Assembly (NCBI GenBank): GCA_945875195.1
Contig: CAMCJW010000044.1
Location: forward strand, 1 to 14,123
DNA length: 14,123 bases
Direction: 5' to 3'
From: Chitinophaga pinensis
Lineage (GTDB): Bacteria > Bacteroidota > Bacteroidia > UKL13-3
Shown: piece after piece, positions 7,512 to 12,758 of the stretch
How positions within the stretch are numbered: the stretch's first letter is position 1
Layout: each line of letters starts with the position of its first letter
The notes under the pieces: model-generated
What the model was told of the DNA's origin: nothing
Seen by the model: only the letters and a program-made list of their open reading frames with translations
The model's database searches: none
Translations under genes and position numbers: made by a program

Positions 7512-9317
7512 ATGAGTCAGCAAATTAAATACATTCGGTTCTTGCTGAAGTATCCTGTTTATAAATTTTTTAAACAAAGGAACCAATACATTAACAATCA
7601 GAACTTCTTAATCATTGCAAGCATATTGGTAGCAGTGGTTGTAAGCCTTGTTGCCTTTGCATTAAAATATTCCATTCATTACATAGAATCATTGCTTGTT
7701 AACACCAGTATTCTCGAATTGAGGTACCAATATGTTATTTATCCGGTAGTAGGTATTGTGCTTTCATTGGTATTTATACGCTATGTTTTTGGTTTAAAAA
7801 ATTTTGAAAAAGGATTAGCCAGTATCATCTATAAAATTAATTTTAAAAAAGGCAAAATAGAACCTCATCATACCTATGCACACTTAGTGAGTTCTGCCTT
7901 TACAGTAAGTTTAGGAGGATCGGTAGGGGTAGAGGCACCTGTTGCAATTACGGGTGCTGCCATTGGTTCAAACCTTGCTAATCGTTTGTTTTTAAGTGAT
8001 AGCGATCGCAACTTGTTATTGGCATGTGGCGCCGCCGCAGGTATTTCGGCCATTTTTAATTGTCCCATTGGCGGAGTAATTTTTGCTTTAGAAGTTTTAC
8101 TAAGAAAGGTGAGTATTCCAGCTTTTGTGCCTTTGTTAATTGCCTCTGCCACCGCCGCAGTATTGAGTAGCATTTTTAACCAAGGCCAGCTCATCGTTTT
8201 TAATGCTACACCTTGGCATAACAATGCCATTCCATTTTATGCCATGTTAGCAATTGTAGCAGGATTAATTTCGGTTTATACCATTCGCATCATTTATGCT
8301 ATAGAAAGCAAATTTAACAACAAGCGCCAGAAGTTTTTAGTGGCTATTTTTCAAGGCCTCATAGTTGGTGGTTTGATTTTATTTTCTCCGCTCTTATATG
8401 GCGAAGGTTACTTTGTGATTAACCAAATATTAACAGGCACTTTTGATGCTTATATGAAGACCATTGCTTATCAAAGTAGCTTTGGTTACAATACCGTTTT
8501 CTTGTTTTTTGTGGCAGCTACCATGTTGTTAAAGCCAGTGGCAGCAGCCTTTACCATTAGTTCTGGTGGCAATGGCGGTATATTTGCGCCTTCACTATTT
8601 ATTGGTGCGCTCTTAGGTTTGTTGTTTGCACGCATTGTAAACCTTTTGGGCTTAGCAGAATTAAACGAGCTCAATTTTATTGTAACTGGTATGGCAGGCG
8701 TATTAAGTGGCGTATTGAGTGCTCCGCTCACGGGTATTTTTATGATTGCCGAAGTGGCGGGTGGTTACACCTTGTTTGTTCCGTTAATGATTGTTTCGGC
8801 AGGTAGTTTTTTTGTAACCAGACTTATTGAACCAAATAGCATTTACACCAAAAAATTGGCTCATGGTGGCTTCCTTAATAAGAGTCCCGAATTAGAGGTG
8901 TTAAAAGAATTATCTGTAAGAGCGGTAATGGAGGTTGATTTCCCCGTTTTAAAAAGAGACGATTCTTTGCGCAAAGTTACCGAGGTTGTTTCTAGTACCA
9001 GGAGAAATGTTTTCCCAGTGGTTAAAAGAAATGGCGAATTTTTAGGGATGGTTACAATGGGGCAATTAAAGCCTTATATTTTTAAGCCAGAGGTTTATGA
9101 TAGGGTAAAGGTGTCGGAACTACTTTTGGGTGGCGTAATTGCAATTGATATAGACGATTCATTAGAAGTTTTAATGGAGACTTATGAGGCCAATCCGGGT
9201 GTTTTTTACATTCCTGTTTTAAGCAAAAATAAATACGAAGGCTTTGTTTCTAAGAGTACTTTCCTAAATAAATACAAGGTGCTCATGAATGAATGGGCGC
9301 AAAAACAATCGGTATAA
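7512..9317 (+). CDS. ClC-family chloride channel/transporter with C-terminal CBS pair
   Basis: A 601-aa voltage-gated-chloride-channel family membrane protein. The transmembrane part spans about 30-440 and has GGSVGVEAP (135-143) with the gating glutamate E141, FALEV (191-195), and SSGGNGGIFAPSLFIGA (350-366) containing the GIFAP selectivity motif. A CBS-domain pair occupies about 466-595 (RAVMEVDFPVL, VFPVVKRNGEFLGMV, then FYIPVLSKNKYEGFV) and probably senses a nucleotide or ionic strength. At the position of the internal proton glutamate of the E. coli exchanger, Val195 follows E194, as in channel-type members; the first GSGIP motif is also not recognisable (GLAS at 101-104). So chloride channel is favoured over H+/Cl- exchange, by inference. 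The start is divergent from menA, with 12 bp between the genes. Confidence 0.93.
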   Translation: MSQQIKYIRFLLKYPVYKFFKQRNQYINNQNFLIIASILVAVVVSLVAFALKYSIHYIESLLVNTSILELRYQYVIYPVVGIVLSLVFIRYVFGLKNFEKGLASIIYKINFKKGKIEPHHTYAHLVSSAFTVSLGGSVGVEAPVAITGAAIGSNLANRLFLSDSDRNLLLACGAAAGISAIFNCPIGGVIFALEVLLRKVSIPAFVPLLIASATAAVLSSIFNQGQLIVFNATPWHNNAIPFYAMLAIVAGLISVYTIRIIYAIESKFNNKRQKFLVAIFQGLIVGGLILFSPLLYGEGYFVINQILTGTFDAYMKTIAYQSSFGYNTVFLFFVAATMLLKPVAAAFTISSGGNGGIFAPSLFIGALLGLLFARIVNLLGLAELNELNFIVTGMAGVLSGVLSAPLTGIFMIAEVAGGYTLFVPLMIVSAGSFFVTRLIEPNSIYTKKLAHGGFLNKSPELEVLKELSVRAVMEVDFPVLKRDDSLRKVTEVVSSTRRNVFPVVKRNGEFLGMVTMGQLKPYIFKPEVYDRVKVSELLLGGVIAIDIDDSLEVLMETYEANPGVFYIPVLSKNKYEGFVSKSTFLNKYKVLMNEWAQKQSV

Positions 9318-9522
9318 TTAGAAGTATTTTAGGCGCCTAATGAATAGGCATCGCCCTAAACTAGTTTGGTTAATAGGATAAATTGCTAAGGATTGAGCAA
9401 ACAGAGTAAATGCTGCTCATGTAAATATAAGTCATATAAAATCAATAAAAATCCTATTTAGCATAGAAAATCAGTTTTAAAATTGGTTTATTTGGCTCAA
9501 AAATGCTTTAAACTTTGGTAAA

Positions 9523-9536
9523 TAGGTTCGAACCTA
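9523..9536. promoter_or_regulatory. 14-bp palindrome TAGGTTCGAACCTA, candidate operator
   Basis: A perfect 14-bp palindrome lies 117 bp upstream of the 9654 start. Its core GGTTCGAACC is identical to the palindrome upstream of pgk at 3659-3668. It is preceded by TTTGGTAAATAGG, similar to TGGTTAATAGG upstream of pgk (3617-3627) and at 9367-9377. A dimeric DNA-binding regulator is a reasonable guess, but none is identified. Confidence 0.45.
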
Positions 9537-9628
9537 ATTTAATTGCCTTTTTAGCTTAAAAATGAGCATGTTGAATGCTTATTATACAATCAATTTATGG
9601 TTTAGGTGTGATTTCGGTATAAAAAATA

Positions 9629-9636
9629 TAATTTTG
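9629..9636 (+). promoter_or_regulatory. Bacteroidota -7 box TAATTTTG before the 9654 gene
   Basis: TAATTTTG matches the Bacteroidota primary-sigma -7 consensus TAnnTTTG exactly and lies 17 bp before the ATG at 9654, giving a leader of roughly 12 nt. A clear TTTG -33 element is not visible at the expected spacing, so confidence is moderate. Confidence 0.4.
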
Positions 9637-9653
9637 CGCTACAAATAAAAAAC

Positions 9654-9998
9654 ATGAAGCAGATAATTGATAAAATCAAATTAGAGTTAAAGAAAGACGG
9701 ATTTAATGCAGAAGAGATTGTAAAACTCCTAAAGGAACTGCGAGCCGACTTTAAATCAAATTTAAAAGAACCCGGTTTAGTGAGGATGTTGCGATTGGCA
9801 TATGAAAATATTGAGGCCAATGGAGAATATACATTTATTTATATGGAAGAAGATTCTGCCAAAGAGAATTTTGAATACATGATAGATTTAATTGCAGATC
9901 ACAATAACAAATACAACAAAGAAGAGTTGCAAGATATCAGAAATCTGATGGATGGCATTGAGCCAGAAGCAGAGGAGGAAGAAGGAACTGAAGCATAA
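9654..9998 (+). CDS. Small acidic helical protein of unknown function
   Basis: The product is 114 aa, mostly charged, with a high content of Glu, Lys, Asn and Asp. The N-terminal third (MKQIIDKIKLELKK, then EEIVKLLKELRADF) and the middle (about 43-95) read as amphipathic helices; the C-terminus ends in an acidic tail (about 102-112, EPEAEEEEG). There is no signal peptide, membrane segment or recognised motif. I do not recognise the family. It is likely real because it has its own promoter-like box, a codon pattern like its neighbours and a strong terminator immediately after its stop. The ATG at 9654 is the first in frame after the -7 box. It lies just upstream of purE, but the terminator argues against simple co-transcription. 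Its acidic, helical make-up would suit a small cytoplasmic binding protein, but this is a guess. Confidence 0.7.
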   Translation: MKQIIDKIKLELKKDGFNAEEIVKLLKELRADFKSNLKEPGLVRMLRLAYENIEANGEYTFIYMEEDSAKENFEYMIDLIADHNNKYNKEELQDIRNLMDGIEPEAEEEEGTEA

Positions 9999-10003
9999 CA
10001 ATT

Positions 10004-10032
10004 AAAAGCCCGTTTTTCGGGCTTTTGTTTTT
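10004..10032 (+). terminator. Rho-independent terminator AAAAGCCCG/CGGGCTTTT
   Basis: A perfect 9-bp stem (10004-10012 and 10018-10026) with a TTTTT loop is followed by GTTTTT. It sits 5 bp after the stop of the acidic-protein gene and ends 12-18 bp before the purE ATG. Confidence 0.9.
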
Positions 10033-10044
10033 AATAAAATAACT

Positions 10045-10563
10045 ATGGCAAATAATTTAGTTGGCATCATCATGGGATCAGACAGCGATCTAGAAGTGAT
10101 GAAAGAAGCAGCAAAAGTTTTGGAAGAATTTAAAGTGCCTTTCGAAATTACGGTAGTATCTGCGCATAGAACGCCCGATAGAATGTTTACCTATGCCAAA
10201 GAGGCTAAAGGCAAAGGCTTGCAAATAATTATTGCAGGTGCGGGTGGCGCAGCACATTTGCCAGGCATGGTAGCAGCTATTACTACCTTGCCTGTTATTG
10301 GCGTGCCAGTGCAGCTAAAAACCCTTTCAGGCTTAGATTCTCTTTTATCTATAGTGCAAATGCCAGGTGGCGTTCCGGTAGCTACCGTGGCTATTAATAA
10401 TGCTAAGAATGCGGGTTTACTTGCGGTTCAAATTTTGGGTTTAAATAACCCAGAACTTTCAGATGCCATGCAAGATTATAAAGATAAAATGAAAGAAGAG
10501 GTTTTGGTTAAAGCCGAAAAAGTAGAGCAAGGCCGCAAACAAATAGGGTTCAGAAATATCTAA
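10045..10563 (+). CDS. purE: N5-carboxyaminoimidazole ribonucleotide mutase (class I PurE)
   Basis: It converts N5-CAIR to CAIR in de novo purine synthesis; its usual partner PurK is not in this window. The 172-aa product has the full set of class I motifs: MGSDSD (10-15), SAHRTP (39-44, with H41), [11 protein letters not shown] (64-74, with H71), VIGVPVQ (84-90), and [23 protein letters not shown] (95-117). The length is normal for class I and all active-site segments are present. The start ATG at 10045 follows AATAACT without a Shine-Dalgarno. It lies very close behind the terminator at 10004-10032, so its own promoter is unclear: transcription may read through or start within the terminator region. 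A 468-bp inverted-repeat element follows the gene. Confidence 0.96.
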   Translation: MANNLVGIIMGSDSDLEVMKEAAKVLEEFKVPFEITVVSAHRTPDRMFTYAKEAKGKGLQIIIAGAGGAAHLPGMVAAITTLPVIGVPVQLKTLSGLDSLLSIVQMPGGVPVATVAINNAKNAGLLAVQILGLNNPELSDAMQDYKDKMKEEVLVKAEKVEQGRKQIGFRNI

Positions 10564-10659
10564 ATAAAGTTTGGTCTGTGGTTAATGGTAATTTTTTTAA
10601 CCACAGAGCTTATAGAGAAAATCACACAGAGATTTTTTTTAATTTTTCTGAATTAAACG

Positions 10660-10706
10660 AAGCCTGAAAGGCTTCAACAACAATAGCCCCGCATTGCAAT
10701 GCGGGG
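10660..10706. repeat. Inner left arm of the inverted-repeat element
   Basis: It begins AAGCCTGAAAGGCTT (10660-10674) and ends with the perfect 20-bp palindrome at 10687-10706 (CCCCGCATTG and its complement). The reverse complement of 10905-10950 matches it across the full length with one gap; the first 15 bp are exact. Confidence 0.85.
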
Positions 10707-10904
10707 GTAACAGATTTACGTATAATTCCACAACAATACAAGTGTTGAATAGATTAATATATTAAGGAAAATACATTTTTCAGAGTCTAGATTTAAAAAA
10801 TAGAACCAAACTATAAAGTCCATTTTCAGATTAATAATTGTGTCATATTGATATTTCATTCAACCCTTTCAGGGTTGTAAATACGAGTCACAATCCAATA
10901 ATAA

Positions 10905-10950
10905 CCCCGCATGCAATGCGGGGCTATTATTATTCAAGCCTTTCAGGCTT
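10905..10950. repeat. Inner right arm of the inverted-repeat element
   Basis: It starts with CCCCGCATGCAATGCGGGG (10905-10923), which lacks one base of the left-arm palindrome, and ends with AAGCCTTTCAGGCTT (10936-10950), the exact reverse complement of 10660-10674. The two arms enclose about 200 bp without repeats apart from the hairpin at 10861-10877. Confidence 0.85.
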
Positions 10951-11055
10951 TTCACAACGAATAAATTTTCCTAAAATCCTCAGAAAGCTCTGTGTCTTCT
11001 CTCTGTGTTCCTCTGTGGTTAAGTGTTATATACATTAACCACAATATCTTAATAT

Positions 11056-11118
11056 TAGCAATCATTTGTTTTCTCCAAAATTTGGTGCTAATTTGTAGAA
11101 CTTAATAGCAATCATTTG
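11056..11118 (+). repeat. 13-bp direct repeat TAGCAATCATTTG before the DedA-family gene
   Basis: Identical copies lie at 11056-11068 and 11106-11118, exactly 50 bp apart. The second copy ends in the TTG proposed as the start codon; the first ends in TTTG, which could serve as a -33 box. Confidence 0.8.
11065..11095 (+). promoter_or_regulatory. Candidate promoter of the DedA-family gene
   Basis: TTTG (11065-11068) and TAATTTG (11089-11095) are separated by 20 bp. This resembles the Bacteroidota TTTG/TAnnTTTG promoter, although the -7 box lacks one base. It would give a leader of only about 15 nt before the TTG start at 11116. Confidence 0.35.
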
Positions 11119-11760
11119 GATAGTTTTTGGGATTTATTTAAACCGGAAGAGCTCATACGATTTGGAGGATTATTTATGCTCCTACTCATCATATTTTTGG
11201 AGAATGGCATTTTCTTTGGTTTTTTTCTGCCAGGCGATTCCTTGCTATTTACCGCCGGCCTGCTTTGTTATTTAGGTATATTGGATGTAGAACTCTCTTA
11301 CCTTATTGTTTATATTGGCTTTGCAGGAATTGCAGGTTATTATGCCGGCTATTGGTTTGGCTTTCATACTGGCGAGGCTTTATATAAACGAAAGGATAGC
11401 CTCTTCTTTAAAAAGAAATACATTACCACTGCCGAAGATTTTTATAAAAAATATGGTGGTGTTGCCCTCATACTTGGTAGGTTTCTCCCAATTATCAGAA
11501 CCTTTGCGCCCATATTAGCAGGGGTAGTAAAGGTAAAGCCACATATTTTTTTATTCTTTAATGTGTTGGGTGCATTTTTATGGCCGCTTACCATTGTAAA
11601 TGCGGGCTATTTTGTTGGACAATTAATTCCCAATGCACTCGATTATTTGGATTGGGTTATTGTGGTCTTTATTTTAGTAACCTCCATTCCTATCTATAGT
11701 TCGTTTAGAAAAGAACGAAAAAGAAAAAAGGAAGAACAAGCAACAAATGATGCTGAATGA
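11116..11760 (+). CDS. DedA-family (SNARE-associated/VTT) inner-membrane protein
   Basis: The product is 214 aa. DedA proteins are polytopic inner-membrane proteins; some bacterial members flip lipid carriers such as undecaprenyl phosphate or phosphatidylethanolamine, and loss often affects envelope integrity. Visible motifs are E29 and FFLPGDSLLFTAG (36-48), the FYKKYGGVALILGRFLPIIRTFAPILAG block (109-136) with R122, P125 and R128, and hydrophobic helices near 17-36, 43-58, 62-80, 145-168 and 178-195. The tail is highly charged (RKERKRKKEEQ). No suitable ATG exists near the start; the in-frame TTG at 11116 gives the normal family N-terminus, whereas the next Met (residue 21) would cut into the first helix. 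Which lipid it handles cannot be told from sequence. It sits right of the repeat element and seems to be transcribed alone. Confidence 0.92.
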   Translation: MDSFWDLFKPEELIRFGGLFMLLLIIFLENGIFFGFFLPGDSLLFTAGLLCYLGILDVELSYLIVYIGFAGIAGYYAGYWFGFHTGEALYKRKDSLFFKKKYITTAEDFYKKYGGVALILGRFLPIIRTFAPILAGVVKVKPHIFLFFNVLGAFLWPLTIVNAGYFVGQLIPNALDYLDWVIVVFILVTSIPIYSSFRKERKRKKEEQATNDAE

Positions 11761-12077
11761 CCTTCTTGGTGTAAATATTAAAATTGTTGACACGGCCAAA
11801 CTCCAAGTTATAAATTTCATTCAAAGAATCTCTGATGATTGATTAGTTACTTTGCTTTTCCTCAATAATGAACGTGATCTATCAAAGTACCAATTTTTTT
11901 GCGCTGCATGCGCTTAAAATCTCATGTATTGTTACAGCTAAAATGATTAAATCCTGATCCCATTTATTAAATAATTCATTTGCTGTTAATCGTAGCTATA
12001 AATAAATCAGATTATTTTGTGAATTATAAAGGATAATTGAAATAATTAGCCTTAAGGTATGTTAATTTGTATGCTCA
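11761..12077. other. Intergenic region between the DedA-family gene and rsmI
   Basis: This 317-bp AT-rich stretch has no supported gene and no strong terminator. A small GCGC-TGCAT-GCGC inverted repeat lies near 11900-11912. TTATTTTG (about 12012-12019) and TTAATTTG (12062-12069) resemble incomplete -7 boxes for rsmI. A 31-codon frame that overlaps the end of the preceding gene is listed as rejected. Confidence 0.5.
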
Positions 12078-12758
12078 ATGATGCAAACTGGTAAACTAAT
12101 TCTTATTCCTACGCCAATTGGCAACCTCGAAGACATTACCTTGAGAGGCCTTAGAATGCTCAAGGAGGTAGATGCTATATTGGCCGAAGATACTCGCCAA
12201 ACGCTCAAGTTGCTAAATCACTACCAAATTAATAAGCCGCTTTGGAGCTACCATGCACACAACGAACACAAAAATATTGCTCACTTAATCAAAGAATTAG
12301 CCTCAGGCAAAATTCTTGCTTTGGTGAGTGATGCGGGCACACCTGCTATTAGCGACCCAGGTTTTTTACTGGTGCGCGCGTGTTTAAAGGAAGGAATTGC
12401 TGTGGAGTGTTTACCCGGTGCTACCGCTTTTGTGCCTGCTTTGGTAAAGAGTGGCTTGCCTTCCGATGCTTTTATATTCTTAGGTTTTTTGCCAGAGAAA
12501 AAAGGCAGACAAACCGCCTTTCAACAACTTAGCGCCATTGAATATACCATGATTTTTTATGAGAGTCCGCACCGTTTACTCAAAACCCTTACCCAGTTGG
12601 CAGAGTATTTAGGTTCAGACCGAACTGCTAGCGTGAGCCGTGAGCTAACCAAAATGTTTGAACAAACTGTAAATGGAAGCTTAGCAGAATTGCTACAATA
12701 TTTTTCAACCCACCCAATTAAAGGAGAATTTGTCATTGTTGTTGAAGGTAAAAAATAA
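12078..12758 (+). CDS. rsmI: 16S rRNA (cytidine-1402-2'-O)-methyltransferase
   Basis: It uses S-adenosylmethionine to 2'-O-methylate C1402 in the ribosomal P site, supporting decoding fidelity. The 226-aa product belongs to the tetrapyrrole-methylase fold: LILIPTPIGNLEDIT (7-21), AEDTR (36-40), LVSDAGTPAISDPG (82-95), LPGATAFVPAL (112-122), then FLGFLPEKKGR (134-144) and FYESPHRL. It is shorter than the E. coli protein (about 286 aa) because the C-terminal extension is missing, which I believe is usual in Bacteroidota. Two adjacent ATG codons occur (12078 and 12081); either could be used. The 3' end overlaps the probable start of lnt, pointing to co-transcription. Confidence 0.95.
   Translation: MMQTGKLILIPTPIGNLEDITLRGLRMLKEVDAILAEDTRQTLKLLNHYQINKPLWSYHAHNEHKNIAHLIKELASGKILALVSDAGTPAISDPGFLLVRACLKEGIAVECLPGATAFVPALVKSGLPSDAFIFLGFLPEKKGRQTAFQQLSAIEYTMIFYESPHRLLKTLTQLAEYLGSDRTASVSRELTKMFEQTVNGSLAELLQYFSTHPIKGEFVIVVEGKK

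Larger units (their letters stand above)
9318..9653. other. Intergenic region between the ClC gene and the small acidic-protein gene
   Basis: This 336-bp non-coding stretch holds a 12-bp palindrome TTAGGCGCCTAA (9329-9340) just after the ClC stop, which could help end transcription but lacks a T-run. It also contains a copy of TGGTTAATAGG (9367-9377), the palindrome at 9523-9536 and a promoter-like box at 9629-9636. The rest is AT-rich and shows no coding frame. Confidence 0.6.
10576..11043. mobile_element. Nested inverted-repeat element, MITE/REP-like, no transposase
   Basis: The 468-bp element has outer ends CTGTGGTTAA (10576-10585) and TTAACCACA (11035-11043). Each end is itself a hairpin: 10576-10585 pairs with 10597-10606, and 11014-11022 with 11035-11043. 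Inside, TTAACCACAGAG arms occur at 10597 and, inverted, ending at 11022. Next comes a long pair of arms: 10660-10706 is nearly the exact reverse complement of 10905-10950, with about three substitutions and one 1-bp gap. Both inner arms contain small hairpins (AAGCCT/AGGCTT and CCCCGCAT/ATGCGGGG). A further hairpin CAACCCT/AGGGTTG lies at 10861-10877. Such TTAACCACAGAG and GCATTGCAATGC sequences recur in Bacteroidota from memory. It is probably a non-autonomous mobile repeat, possibly mobilised by a REP-associated (RAYT-type) transposase elsewhere. Confidence 0.65.
10564..11115. other. Intergenic region between purE and the DedA-family gene
   Basis: This 552-bp stretch is almost completely taken up by the nested inverted-repeat element at 10576-11043. 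The remaining 72 bp before the DedA-family start contain a 13-bp direct repeat and a promoter-like pair of boxes. No protein-coding gene is supported; the 66-codon frame at 10838-11038 runs through repeat arms. Confidence 0.75.

Noticed and set aside
7500..7586. Upstream ATG for MenA at 7586
   Set aside because: It would add 29 residues overlapping the ClC gene, while the ATG at 7499 gives the normal MenA N-terminus.
10838..11038. 66-codon plus-strand frame
   Set aside because: It consists mainly of the right arms of the inverted-repeat element, so it is a by-product of repeat sequence.
11747..11842. 31-codon frame overlapping the end of the DedA-family gene (begins MMLNDLLG, ends RISDD)
   Set aside because: It is short, unsupported by any ribosome binding site or recognised family, and could be chance; a gene remnant cannot be excluded.
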